A stretch of 64,000 nucleotides of DNA from CAWBRY01 sp963791295 (GCA_963791295.1 CAWBRY010000001.1:372001-436000), one strand, 5' to 3'; counted from the stretch's first letter, positions 56,242 to 64,000 are shown. Notes: generated by a model from the sequence alone, not told the origin. A program made the numbers and translations.

Positions 56242-57090
56242 ATGAAGGCAAAACTAGAGTCTATAGCCAACGATAGCGATAGTTCATTTAGAATACTATT
56301 GACTCCTAATTTGAATGAGATATTTTATTGGCACTTCCATCCGGAGTATGAGATCGTCTACGTTGAAGCAGAGAGTGGATTTCGCCATATTGGCGACCAC
56401 ATTTCAAAATACGAAAGCAGCGACATTGCTTTAATCGGACCTAATATACCCCATTTGAATTTTGATTATGGAGTAAAGACAACGGTGGAAACAGTAGTGG
56501 TTCAAATGAAAGAAAATTTTTTAGGGCCAGACTTTTTTTCATTGCCTGAAATAGCAGCCATAAAAAGTCTATTTGAAAACGCAAAGGGTGGTTTAGCATT
56601 TCATGGGGAAACAAAAAGATTAGCTGGTGAAAAATTAAAGAAGTTGACAGTATTGCCTCATTTTGAACAACTCATTACCTTATTACAGGTTTTTAACTTG
56701 TTGGCTAACAGCACCGAGGTGGAAATGCTCAAGACAAGGCCTATTGCCAGCGCATCAATATTAAAAGAACAGCACAGGCTACAAAAAGTTTATCACTTTA
56801 TTGAGGCCAATTATCAAAATGAAATCGACGTCAATCGAGTTGCTAAATTATGTAACTTGACAACTGCCGCATTTTGCAGATATTTTAAGAAATCAACCCA
56901 TTATACCTTTACAAATTTTTTAAACCGGTTTCGAATAAATCAATCAAAAAAATTATTGCTACAAGGTAAAAATGTTACAGAAGCCTGTTACGGAAGCGGT
57001 TTTGCAAACCTTTCTTATTTTAATAAGACATTTAAAAAAGTTACAGGAGAAAATCCTTCTGCATTTAAGAAGAAACATTTTGTGGAGTAG
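56242..57090 (+). CDS. AraC family transcriptional regulator with cupin sensor domain
   Basis: A 282-residue regulator. The N-terminal part is a cupin-like sensor (FYWHFHPEYEIVYVEAESGF, about 30-49, and IALIGPNIPHLNFDYG). The C-terminal part has two helix-turn-helix motifs: IDVNRVAKLCNLTTAAFCRY and KNVTEACYGSGFANLSYFNK, ending KKVTGENPSAFKKKHF. The short HFHPEYE motif is typical of sugar- or arabinose-type sensors. It probably controls the divergent PhyH gene; this is inferred from position only. Confidence 0.85.
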   Translation: MKAKLESIANDSDSSFRILLTPNLNEIFYWHFHPEYEIVYVEAESGFRHIGDHISKYESSDIALIGPNIPHLNFDYGVKTTVETVVVQMKENFLGPDFFSLPEIAAIKSLFENAKGGLAFHGETKRLAGEKLKKLTVLPHFEQLITLLQVFNLLANSTEVEMLKTRPIASASILKEQHRLQKVYHFIEANYQNEIDVNRVAKLCNLTTAAFCRYFKKSTHYTFTNFLNRFRINQSKKLLLQGKNVTEACYGSGFANLSYFNKTFKKVTGENPSAFKKKHFVE

Positions 57091-57289
57091 TGTTTTGCGA
57101 CATTAAGAGGGATTGCTCACCGAAGAATCAACAAATTATGCAGACCATTCAATTGAAGACTACATGACTTAACCCCATTCGTGGTCTCCGAAAAATAGAT
57201 TTATAAATTAATTGTTACTTCCCGACTAGATTCAACGGAAATTACTGACATTCGTTCTCATCTACTTTGTGTAATTCAATATTTAATTC

Positions 57290-57658
57290 ATGAAAAATGC
57301 AATTAACTGGTTTGAAATTCCGGCAAACGATTTTGCGAGAGCAAAAAAGTTTTATGAAACATTGCTTGGGGCATCAATCACTGAAATGCCTCATCCTACC
57401 ATGAGATATGGAATGCTGCCGGCAGACATGGAAAATGGCGTAGGCGGTGGAATTGTCCAGGGAGATGGCTATGAACCGACTGATAAAGGCGCATTGGTTT
57501 ACCTGAATGGCGGAGACGATCTGGCTGTTCCACTTTCCAGGGTAGAAAAAGCAGGTGGCAAAATTATACTACCCAAAACCTCTATCGGCCCTAATGGTTT
57601 TATGGCGCATTTTATCGATACCGAAGGAAATAAGGTGGCGCTGCATTCCATGCAATAA
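57290..57658 (+). CDS. VOC (glyoxalase/bleomycin resistance) family protein
   Basis: A 122-residue protein with a single vicinal oxygen chelate domain. INWFEIPANDFARAKKFYET (about 4-23) is the first half, and GPNGFMAHFIDTEGNKVALHS (second half, about 101-121) closes the fold. It is probably a dimer in which the metal site, if present, is formed between two halves. Substrate unknown. It converges on the pirin gene, 5 nt between stops. Confidence 0.85.
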   Translation: MKNAINWFEIPANDFARAKKFYETLLGASITEMPHPTMRYGMLPADMENGVGGGIVQGDGYEPTDKGALVYLNGGDDLAVPLSRVEKAGGKIILPKTSIGPNGFMAHFIDTEGNKVALHSMQ

Positions 57659-57663
57659 TTTCT

Positions 57664-58578
57664 TCAGGAAAGCGGTTCAGGTTTTGGCGCGCTACCTGCC
57701 GGCTTTGATCTATCATCCGGCAATGGTATAAATTCTTTATTATCGTTTGGCGGTAGCATGATCCGGCCTAGTTTCCAATCTTCTTTTGCCTGCTCGATAC
57801 GTTCTTTGCGGCTCGAAACAAAATTCCACCATATAAAACGATCACCCAAGGGTTCACCTCCCAGCAGCATCAGTGTTGTATTCTCTTTTGCGAGTATAAG
57901 TGGATCTACGCCGGTGGTAAAAACTAACATCTGACCCGCGTGATACGCGTTGCCTGATACTTCAATGCTTCCTTTCACAATATAAAAGCCGCGCTCCGTG
58001 TGTTCCTTCGGCAGCCCAAACGTTGTGCCCTGGTTTAACACTACATGGAGGTAGAACAAGGGTGATTTTGTTTTCACGCTATTACTCAACCCATATGCAT
58101 CACCAGCAATCAAACGCATCCAAATACCTCCGTCTGTAAATATGGGCAGCTCTTCGGGTTTGTAGTTGTCAAATGAAGGCGCCGCCTCTTCATCTTTTTC
58201 GGGAAGGGCGACCCAAGTCTGGATCATTTCAAGGCCGCTCGTCAAGGCTGACGGGTCTTCAAATCTTTCAGAATGGGCGATACCCCTTCCCGCAGTCATC
58301 CAATTTACTTCACCCGGGCGAATGATTTGTTCAACGCCCAGACTATCCCGATGTGTTACCTGTCCGCCAAATAAATAACTGACTGTTGAAAGACCGATAT
58401 GGGGGTGTGGCAATACATCGAGTGCGGAAGGATTTGATGGTATGTCTTTAATAGGACCTGCATGATCCATGAAAATAAAAGGCCCTACCATTCGACGGAG
58501 GCGAAACGGAAGTATCCGCTTCACTTTTATTGTATCGCTAATAGCAGCATTTCGGGCTTCAATTACAAGGTCTAGCAT
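57664..58578 (-). CDS. Pirin family protein
   Basis: A 304-residue bicupin. The N-terminal pirin domain has RRMVGPFIFMDHAGPIKD (about 28-45), DVLPHPHIGLSTVSYLFGG (His pair, about 53-71), THRDSLG (third His) and MTAGRGIAHSERF. The C-terminal cupin contains LVFTTGVDPLILAKENTTLM and GGEPLGDRFIWWNFVSS. Some pirins are quercetinases or redox-sensing co-regulators; activity here is not determined. Start ATG 58578. All metal-binding His residues appear present. Confidence 0.9.
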   Translation of the reverse strand: MLDLVIEARNAAISDTIKVKRILPFRLRRMVGPFIFMDHAGPIKDIPSNPSALDVLPHPHIGLSTVSYLFGGQVTHRDSLGVEQIIRPGEVNWMTAGRGIAHSERFEDPSALTSGLEMIQTWVALPEKDEEAAPSFDNYKPEELPIFTDGGIWMRLIAGDAYGLSNSVKTKSPLFYLHVVLNQGTTFGLPKEHTERGFYIVKGSIEVSGNAYHAGQMLVFTTGVDPLILAKENTTLMLLGGEPLGDRFIWWNFVSSRKERIEQAKEDWKLGRIMLPPNDNKEFIPLPDDRSKPAGSAPKPEPLS

Positions 58579-58585
58579 ATGTATT

Positions 58586-58783
58586 TTATAGTTTGTGGAT
58601 GACGACTGAACCAGCTTTTAATTTTTTTGCGACGTATACCGAGTTAGAACCACATCATCGAGCGAAATTTTCTCCCGGGATTACAATCACAGACTCCTTA
58701 CGACCTCGCGTAAAACACCAAGAATTACCTATCGCGTTCTCGATTAAATGCTTATGCAGGTCGTCAACATTACGCGAATTATT
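58586..58783 (-). other. Unrecognised open frame with one internal TGA, possible gene remnant
   Basis: Directly after the LytTR stop the minus strand has a frame of about 60 codons without a start: DDLHKHLIENAIGNSWCFTR, then GRKESVIVIPGENFAR, a TGA, and CGSNSVYVAKKLKAGSVVIH before TAA. Its composition looks protein-like on both sides of the TGA. I recognise no family. It is most likely a decayed gene tail; a reading through TGA as selenocysteine has no supporting element. Confidence 0.3.
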
Positions 58784-59525
58784 TTAAGCCCAACCTGGCC
58801 ATAAGCATTTCTTTTTTTGCCTTGCTTACCGATAGTTTTTCTCCAGTTTTCAACACAATATAACCGCCATCACTACGCAGAAATTGAGAAACGTAGGTAA
58901 TGTTGATAAGGGTGGAATGATGGATTCGTTGAAATATCTCGGGTGGCAATAACTCTTCTACATCTCCAAGAGTTCTCGAAATAAGCATGGGTTTTCTTTC
59001 GCTAATAAAAACTTTTGTATAAGCTCCTTCAGCCTCACAATATATAATAGAGGGTATATTTATGAATTCGTAGCCCTCCCTTTGGGGCAAAGCAATTTTG
59101 TGTTCAGAAGAAGGTTGCCGTATATTTCGAAGCAAATTGGTAATATGTTGAAGACTGCTATTTTCGTCCATTTTCTTTTCTACTTTTTGAACAGCGATTT
59201 TTAGGTCATTTGCGTCAATTGGTTTTAATAGGTAATCTACAGCGCTAATGCGAAAAGCTTTGGCTGCAAATTCATCATGCGCTGTGGTAAAGATGATAGA
59301 AAAGCTTACATCCCCTATTATTTCCAGCATTTCAAATCCATTCATCCATGGCATTTCTATATCGAGAAAAATAAGGTCAGGGTGATGTTTTTTTATTGCC
59401 ATAATTCCTTCTTTCGCAGAATAGCAGGTATCTGCCAGTTCTATAGAAGGGCAATGTTGCTGCAGGTCTTTTACTAAAGCCTTCACACAATGGTGTTCAT
59501 CATCAATAACAATGGATCGGATCAT
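58779..59525 (-). CDS. LytTR family response regulator
   Basis: A 248-residue regulator. The receiver domain (1-120) has SIVIDDEHHCVKALV and phosphoacceptor Asp55 in DLIFLDIEMPWMNG, with Lys in DYLLKPID. The C-terminal LytTR DNA-binding domain (about 145-245) has IPSIIYCEAEGAYTKVFISE and RTLGDVEELLPPEIFQRIHH, ending KLSVSKAKKEMLMARLG. It overlaps the kinase gene by 4 nt (ATGA). The pair probably senses an envelope signal and regulates as yet unknown promoters. Confidence 0.9.
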   Translation of the reverse strand: MIRSIVIDDEHHCVKALVKDLQQHCPSIELADTCYSAKEGIMAIKKHHPDLIFLDIEMPWMNGFEMLEIIGDVSFSIIFTTAHDEFAAKAFRISAVDYLLKPIDANDLKIAVQKVEKKMDENSSLQHITNLLRNIRQPSSEHKIALPQREGYEFINIPSIIYCEAEGAYTKVFISERKPMLISRTLGDVEELLPPEIFQRIHHSTLINITYVSQFLRSDGGYIVLKTGEKLSVSKAKKEMLMARLGLK

Positions 59526-60631
59526 GATGCCTCTTCATAAATTTGAATAATAACTTTTGTTCCTATCGCTTTTCCCGCATGATCTTTTTTATCAATTATT
59601 TCTAAGTTGCGACGCCTTTTTTGAAGCTGATTATCCAATTCCAGTCTGGTTTGAGTAAGATTCATTCCTTTGGATTGATGAGTCAGATTGCCAGGTGATT
59701 TATTTTGTTGTGATGCTTCCCTTCCAATACCATCATCTTCTACAATAATTTCAATATTCGTATCTTTCATGGTAACGTTCAGCCAAACATTACCCCCTGT
59801 ACTTTTAGGAACAATTCCATGCCAAATGGCATTTTCAATAAAGGGCTGAATAATTAGTGCAGAAACGCGAACAGATTTTAGATCTATATTTTCATCTACT
59901 TGTACGCGATGAGAAAACTTTGAGTCAAAGCGCATTGCTTCTAGCTGGAGATAAAATTTACACGTTTCAAGCTCGTCATAAAGACTAATTTCTTTTTTAT
60001 CAGCATTATTAAATAAAGTGCGCATGAGTTTTGAAAATGTAGTTAGATATTTTACTGCTTTTTCAGTTTCGTGCTCCTGGATCAGTGCTTTGATCGAATT
60101 CAAACAGTTGAAAATAAAATGAGGATTCATCTGGGCTCGAAGTGCAAAAGCTTCGAGTTCAAACATTTTATATTGCATTTCAATTTTGGCTTGATCCTTT
60201 TTCCGAACATTCTGGACATAATGGTAAGTAAAATAAATGAAGTTCCAGGTAAGGTATAAAGAGAAGCTTTCATTGTACAATTGAAGAAATCTTCCCCAGA
60301 AATTAGGGGCTTTAATAAAGCCGTAGTCGAAAAAGGATATCAGTCCCAGCCAGGCAAATGCACCGATAAGCGCAAAAACTATAGTAATAGTTAGAAAATA
60401 AATTATTTGTGGCCTAATTGGCTTTTGAGCGACCTTAAGTTTGACCAATATTGTGCGCATAAGATGGCTAACAGGGAGTCCTGTAACCACATTAACTATT
60501 AGCATTAAGAACTCAACACGGCCAAAGCCGAACAGGGCCCACATGGAAATAGAATGAGACAGGCAAAGCAATCCCCACCCTATGAGCTGGCATCGCCAAT
60601 ATAAGGAAGGTTTAATTTTCATTGCTTCCAT
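59522..60631 (-). CDS. LytS/YehU-type sensor histidine kinase
   Basis: A 369-residue kinase with four predicted N-terminal membrane helices (about 10-150) followed by a His_kinase domain. The phosphoacceptor region is QMNPHFIFNCLNSIKALIQE (about 165-184, His in NPHF). The ATPase domain is a short HATPase with ALIIQPFIENAIWHGIVPKS and IIVEDDGIGREAS. There is no separate sensor domain, so the membrane helices probably detect the signal. Start ATG 60631 or the ATG at 60622. The cognate LytTR regulator overlaps its stop. Confidence 0.9.
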   Translation of the reverse strand: MEAMKIKPSLYWRCQLIGWGLLCLSHSISMWALFGFGRVEFLMLIVNVVTGLPVSHLMRTILVKLKVAQKPIRPQIIYFLTITIVFALIGAFAWLGLISFFDYGFIKAPNFWGRFLQLYNESFSLYLTWNFIYFTYHYVQNVRKKDQAKIEMQYKMFELEAFALRAQMNPHFIFNCLNSIKALIQEHETEKAVKYLTTFSKLMRTLFNNADKKEISLYDELETCKFYLQLEAMRFDSKFSHRVQVDENIDLKSVRVSALIIQPFIENAIWHGIVPKSTGGNVWLNVTMKDTNIEIIVEDDGIGREASQQNKSPGNLTHQSKGMNLTQTRLELDNQLQKRRRNLEIIDKKDHAGKAIGTKVIIQIYEEAS

Positions 60632-61026
60632 CCTAACAAAATTGGATGTTATGGAGCCTAGAGGCTTTCAGTAAATGACTTCGTCGGCGAATTGTATAAA
60701 ACCATTAGGATGACTTTTGGTATCATTTCCTGTCTATCTTCTGAAGATACAAACTTGTCTGTCTATTAAAACATGTCTTTTGGCATTTAACCTGTTTGTA
60801 TTCATAACTGTAGATGTTACCCCTATAACTGGTAGAAAATATAATTGATTATTGCCAGAACGTAACCATCTAGGAAAAAAAGCTAAATATGTAATAGTTT
60901 AGCTGCAATTTTTTGATTACGGGCGGGTGACACTGCTAATTACTAAGTCGGAAGCTATAATTGCAAAATCTAATTCAGAATGCTGCTGTTTGTCCTTTAG
61001 TTTAGTAAAAACTTAAAAACTAAACC
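60632..61026. other. Intergenic region between the LytS kinase and a divergent small gene
   Basis: About 395 AT-rich nt with no gene, RNA or repeat that I can support. It should hold the promoters of both divergent genes. Confidence 0.5.
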
Positions 61027-61425
61027 ATGAAAAAAATACTATTCAGTTTCGCGTGTATCATGCTGGTAACCTACTCTTTTTGCCAGGTCAATCGAACGCA
61101 TTTAACTAAAGAAGATTTCATGAAAAGGAGTAAGCACCAGAAAACCGCTGCCTTTTTATTATTGCCGGTTGGGGTTTTAAGTACGGCTGTGGGAATGATA
61201 CGGTTCAAAAACGATGACGGTAGCTACGGTAATTCTCGCAATACTGTATTTCTGGTTACTGGACTGGCCGCGATAGGGGGCAGTATTACCTTGTTTATTG
61301 CTTCTTCACGAAATAAAAAGAGAGGCATGAGTCTGTCATTCAAAAATGAAACAGCTCCCCGGTTGGAAAAAAGCAGTTTTATAACACGCAGTATTCCCTC
61401 TTTATCCCTAAGAATAGGTATATAA
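61027..61425 (+). CDS. Small hypothetical membrane/secreted protein
   Basis: A 132-residue protein with a signal peptide (about 1-19, ILFSFACIMLVTYSFCQ). Two further hydrophobic stretches follow, AAFLLLPVGVLSTAVGMIRF (about 43-62) and TVFLVTGLAAIGGSITLFIA (about 72-91), then a basic tail. It looks like a small membrane protein of unknown function; similar unnamed proteins are common in Bacteroidota. The gene is followed by a hairpin terminator. Confidence 0.65.
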   Translation: MKKILFSFACIMLVTYSFCQVNRTHLTKEDFMKRSKHQKTAAFLLLPVGVLSTAVGMIRFKNDDGSYGNSRNTVFLVTGLAAIGGSITLFIASSRNKKRGMSLSFKNETAPRLEKSSFITRSIPSLSLRIGI

Positions 61426-61598
61426 ATTTTAATTGTATTTATCACAATGCTTTTCTGTGAAGGGCCCCGTGATTTATTTACGCATGTAAAACTATTCGCA
61501 CTATTATTAGAGAGATGCACTCCAAAGTATGTCTATATTATCTTTAAGACTATATTTTAAATAGTATTCCCTTTAATTTAAGCGGTATGAAAAACCGA

Positions 61599-61627
61599 AA
61601 AAACCTGGGCAAATGAACAGGTTTTAT
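61599..61627 (+). terminator. Hairpin terminator
   Basis: Stem AAAACCTG (61600-61607) and CAGGTTTT (61618-61625), loop of 10 nt, with a short T run at the end. It separates the small membrane protein gene from the second mlaE. Confidence 0.6.
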
Positions 61628-61707
61628 CAAGTCTGATATCACTATTCCATCCTCGTTTCAGCTCAATATGATGCGTTTTTTTTTGTTATTTAAAATTAAT
61701 TTTTCCA

Positions 61708-62445
61708 TTGAAGATATTTAGCGACATAGGTCGATTCGTGTTGATGATCAAAGGAATGTTTACAATGCCGGGAAATGGGAAGATGTATCGCAAGGAATTT
61801 TTCCATCAGTGCGCTGAGATCGGTTTTAGCTCTATTGGTATCGTGACGATTATTTCAGTTTTCATCGGAGCGGTTTCTACTATTCAAACAGCTTATCAGC
61901 TTGTAACTCCCTTACTACCTCTTTCAATTATTGCCCAAATTGTCAGGGACACAGTTATTCTTGAGTTTGCTCCGACTCTAGTTTGCATTGTGCTTGCAGG
62001 CGTTGTTGGGAGCCGGATTGCCAGTGAATTGGGTAATATGCGTATAAGTGAACAGATTGATGCGTTGGAGGTGATGGGAATAAACACGAAAGCCTATCTT
62101 ATCATGCCCAAAATCCTGGCTGCTTTATTAATGATCCCGTTTTTGGTGGTGATTTCCATGGCGCTCGGTATTTGGGGAGGGAGACTCGCAGGGATCTTGA
62201 CCGGGATTATAACAGGCAGTATTTTTGACCGGGGATTGTTGGAATCTTTTGTTCCATATAACGTGATTTTTGCACTAACTAAATCTTATGTTTTTTCCTT
62301 TATAATCTCCAGTGTCCCTTGTTTCTACGGATACTATGTAACAGGAGGAGCGCTGGAAATCGGACGTGCAAGTACAAAGGCAGTGGTCGTAAGTTGTATA
62401 TTGATTCTCTTTTCTGACTATATTTTGTCAGCGATGTTATTGTAA
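61708..62445 (+). CDS. MlaE family ABC transporter permease, copy 2
   Basis: A 245-residue permease. Family signatures: GIVTIISVFIGAVSTIQTAY, LVCIVLAGVVGSRIASELGN and MRISEQIDALEVMGINTKAY (about 88-130), the MlaE coupling region. Five hydrophobic spans. The probable start is TTG 61708, which gives the usual N-terminal length; ATG 61744 is an alternative. Unlike copy 1 it has no ATPase or MCE gene next to it, so its partners must be encoded elsewhere. It is followed by a soluble hypothetical protein after 23 nt. Confidence 0.85.
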   Translation: MKIFSDIGRFVLMIKGMFTMPGNGKMYRKEFFHQCAEIGFSSIGIVTIISVFIGAVSTIQTAYQLVTPLLPLSIIAQIVRDTVILEFAPTLVCIVLAGVVGSRIASELGNMRISEQIDALEVMGINTKAYLIMPKILAALLMIPFLVVISMALGIWGGRLAGILTGIITGSIFDRGLLESFVPYNVIFALTKSYVFSFIISSVPCFYGYYVTGGALEIGRASTKAVVVSCILILFSDYILSAMLL

Positions 62446-62468
62446 CATGAATATAATAAAATTGGGAA

Positions 62469-63080
62469 ATGAAGCACAATGATTATTTGGGATTGATTCC
62501 TGAACAATACACCGGAAAGGAAATCGAAGCCGATGCAACCGTAGAATTGAGGGATGAAGAGGAGGGAAAAGCCTGCTATGTGGATACGAAACTTCGGTTA
62601 TTGGATGTCAACAACTGGCATCATATTGCAGGGGTTTTCAGTGCGGAATTTCAGTTAGTCGATAAGGATGGCAAAGAGGTTCAGCGGTTTGCGGAAAAAG
62701 GGGATTATCTGAGGATTGATATACCAGGCCCTGGAAGTAAAGTTGGCGATGGCTATGATTGGGTTGTTGTTGAAGAATTAATGGAAGTGAATAATGCGGA
62801 TATGCAAAGTATTGGCTTCAGAGTCCGGCCTACTCAAAATCCCTTTAGTACGAAACCTGATACAGCTCATTTCTATTCTAAGGAAGGCACGAGCAATTTT
62901 ATTGTAATGCGTGAAGGCAAAAAAGTTAGTTCATGGATCGTCGATCGCAATATCAACCCAAATAATCAAGTGGCATCAATAGTGGATAGGATTCGCGATT
63001 CAGCCATTGGTATTGGAGCCTTGGGTCTGTTTTCCAAAGCGCAGTGGCAAGGTTTGGCCCAGGGATTAGTTAAAGCTTAG
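62469..63080 (+). CDS. Hypothetical soluble protein
   Basis: A 203-residue protein with no signal peptide. The N-terminal 130 residues are rich in beta strands (ADATVELRDEEEGKACYVDT and on); the C-terminal region is helical, IVDRIRDSAIGIGALGLFSK. I do not recognise the family. It is 23 nt downstream of mlaE copy 2 and may belong to the same unit. It ends 18 nt before the second repeat copy. Confidence 0.65.
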   Translation: MKHNDYLGLIPEQYTGKEIEADATVELRDEEEGKACYVDTKLRLLDVNNWHHIAGVFSAEFQLVDKDGKEVQRFAEKGDYLRIDIPGPGSKVGDGYDWVVVEELMEVNNADMQSIGFRVRPTQNPFSTKPDTAHFYSKEGTSNFIVMREGKKVSSWIVDRNINPNNQVASIVDRIRDSAIGIGALGLFSKAQWQGLAQGLVKA

Positions 63081-63098
63081 AGTCCAATATCGCGGTGA

Positions 63099-63136
63099 GA
63101 ACGGACTATTTTTCAGCCAGACTGAAAAATTTTCAC
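63099..63136 (+). repeat. 38-nt hairpin repeat, copy 2
   Basis: Matches the element at 41569-41606 at 36 of 38 positions; the two differences lie within the loop. Immediately downstream begins a truncated dehydrogenase tail, so the repeat marks a boundary between unrelated sequences. Confidence 0.7.
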
Positions 63137-63282
63137 AAGATGTAAATCTTATGTTGGAGAAGGCATCGTCTGTTAATGCAAGAGTGCCTTTTGGTGAACT
63201 ATTACAAAAACGCCTAGAATAAAGCGTAGAAAATGGATTGGGAGAACATGACTGGACAGCGATTGCCTTGGCAATAAAATAA
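63136..63282 (+). pseudogene. C-terminal remnant of a 3-hydroxyisobutyrate dehydrogenase-like protein
   Basis: A frame of about 48 codons encodes DVNLMLEKASSVNARVPFGE, then LLQKRLE, an in-frame TAA at 63220, and SVENGLGEHDWTAIALAIK followed by the normal stop. This is the C-terminal helical part of NAD(P)-dependent beta-hydroxyacid dehydrogenases (6-phosphogluconate/3-hydroxyisobutyrate dehydrogenase family). The catalytic and Rossmann domains are missing. The in-frame nonsense codon indicates genuine decay. It begins right at the repeat. Confidence 0.65.
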
Positions 63283-63361
63283 AATAAAAACTGGTGAAAC
63301 GCTTTCTTTCCTCACTTGCTTACCGCATTTTCATTTCGCTATAAGTACCGTTATTTTGCAA

Positions 63362-63600
63362 TTAGTATTTAGCCATTTCTTTCACACATCGGAAACCAAC
63401 ATGATTGCCTGCTCCGGTAGTCGGATGACTGTCTCTAAATCGTATTCTTAGATTTATCGGTCCACCCTGATAACTGCCTCCCCTGATTACTCTCCGTGTT
63501 TTCACCGTGAGATAGGCCAGCGAGATCCAAGAGATGAACTTGGGGAAGGATCAAAAACCAAATCGTACGATTCGTTTTCATTGCCACTATCATTGGATAG
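63362..63600 (-). pseudogene. C-terminal remnant of a formylglycine-generating-enzyme-like (SUMF1) protein
   Basis: On the minus strand RRVIRGGSYQGGPINLRIRF, then RDSHPTTGAGNHVGFRCVKE and MAKY, ends at TAA 63362-63364. The RVIRGGS and GFRCVK motifs are typical of the FGE-sulfatase domain tail. Upstream, YDLVFDPSPSSSLGS lies in another frame (shift near 63508). Further N-terminal parts are not clearly readable up to about 63765. The gene is decayed or frameshifted; a complete FGE domain is not present. Confidence 0.55.
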
Positions 63601-63821
63601 TTCTGTGGCAATTATCCCTGATTCCTTGTGGGGAACTGCTCCCAGACACTTATTGTTCGGACCCATAGACGTGGTTGGGCGTTGTATCTCCAATGTTCAA
63701 CCCATTCGAGGAAACCCAACCACCGCGTATTGCATAACGGGGACTTTATCGTTAAGGATTATGCCTACCACGGTGTTCCTAATAAATCCATCCTTGCAGG
63801 ACAACCTAAATGATATTCAAC

Positions 63822-63968
63822 ATGAACATCTTTAACTTGAAAGTACTTTGCGTTTTTATGATCGTTGGCGGATTGACGGCAATAGCAGGTGCGTGTAAAA
63901 AGCCAAGTTCAGAAAGCACGCGCCCTGTTCCTAAAAAGGGGTTTCTGCTCCAGTCGCAGGTCGGGTGA
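63822..63968 (+). CDS. N-terminal part of a lipoprotein (possibly frameshifted, running to the window edge)
   Basis: ATG 63822 begins a lipoprotein signal peptide with lipobox: VGGLTAIAGACKK (Cys about 26), followed by PSSESTRPVPKK. The frame stops at TGA 63966, giving 48 residues. If one base were gained or lost near 63945, it would continue as VSAPVAGRVTESNR to the end of the window. It may be the start of a larger periplasmic or outer-membrane protein cut by the window. Confidence 0.45.
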   Translation: MNIFNLKVLCVFMIVGGLTAIAGACKKPSSESTRPVPKKGFLLQSQVG

Positions 63969-64000
63969 CCGAATCGAATCGGCACGCTTGCTGCGGAGGT

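Noticed and set aside
58665..58667. TGA in the 58586-58783 frame read as selenocysteine
   Set aside because: The next codon is Cys, but no SECIS-like hairpin or selenium gene is seen, and the frame has no start codon. A decayed gene is simpler.
58593..58787. Plus-strand frame of 64 codons between the pirin and LytTR genes
   Set aside because: It lies opposite the minus-strand remnant described above and has no plausible start site or family resemblance.
1..64000. CRISPR arrays, prophage genes, transposases, restriction-modification or toxin-antitoxin genes
   Set aside because: I found no regularly spaced repeats, no integrase or transposase motifs, no rRNA or tRNA genes and no recognisable defence domains. 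The 38-nt hairpin repeat occurs only twice and has no spacer pattern.

Overview
The window looks like a chromosomal segment of a Bacteroidota bacterium, probably close to Chitinophagaceae. This is inferred from the protein families present: a LytTR regulator with a LytS-type kinase, YciE/YciF ferritin-like proteins, SemiSWEET, DUF1543, a MoaC-MoaB fusion and a CheB/CheR/PAS histidine kinase. Most starts also lack strong Shine-Dalgarno sequences. I saw no rRNA, tRNA, CRISPR array, transposase or prophage gene.

Layout. 0-8 kb holds stand-alone metabolic and transport genes: a flavin-dependent monooxygenase, an acetyltransferase, a nucleoside-type permease, a sugar isomerase/epimerase-like TIM barrel, a methyltransferase, a secreted phosphodiesterase and a YeiH-type exporter. 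A WD40 gene relic follows. 8-16.8 kb is a stress and envelope region: Zn-alcohol dehydrogenase, two YciE/YciF proteins, SemiSWEET, YtxH, an Mla-type lipid transport operon (mlaE intact, mlaF and mlaD full of frameshifts), an AI-2E family permease and DUF1543.

16.8-30.5 kb is one long minus-strand cluster for molybdenum cofactor synthesis and for molybdenum hydroxylases of the isoquinoline 1-oxidoreductase type. It encodes two large subunits, one [2Fe-2S] subunit, a diheme cytochrome c, XdhC, a MobA-like transferase, MoaA, a small sulfite-oxidase-fold protein, MoeA, TauE, MoaD, MoeB-rhodanese, MoaE and MoaC-MoaB. An AraC regulator precedes it. Nine of these fourteen genes carry single-base frameshifts.

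31.5-36.8 kb is a scar region. Truncated or chimeric remnants (DUF4440, a third hydroxylase large subunit, a histidine kinase tail, an SDR, the N-terminus of a Tat-exported protein) lie between intact small secreted proteins. 36.9-63.1 kb is almost free of broken genes. It holds a CheB-CheR-PAS-kinase with its response regulator, Hsp20, an APH-like kinase, a HAD phosphatase, a third YciE/YciF protein and a four-gene carbohydrate operon (glycosyltransferase, UDP-galactopyranose mutase, a GH1-RmlD fusion, a GH1-like protein). DNA ligase D, a PhyH dioxygenase divergent from an AraC regulator, a VOC protein, a pirin, a LytS/LytTR pair and a second MlaE complete it. The last 0.9 kb is decayed again: a dehydrogenase tail, a formylglycine-generating-enzyme-like tail and the start of a lipoprotein gene.

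The most notable features are the Moco/hydroxylase cluster with its uneven frameshift load, the GH1-RmlD fusion operon, several deletion scars where gene remnants abut, and a 38-nt hairpin repeat found at two sites 21.5 kb apart. I found no convincing new defence or mobile system.
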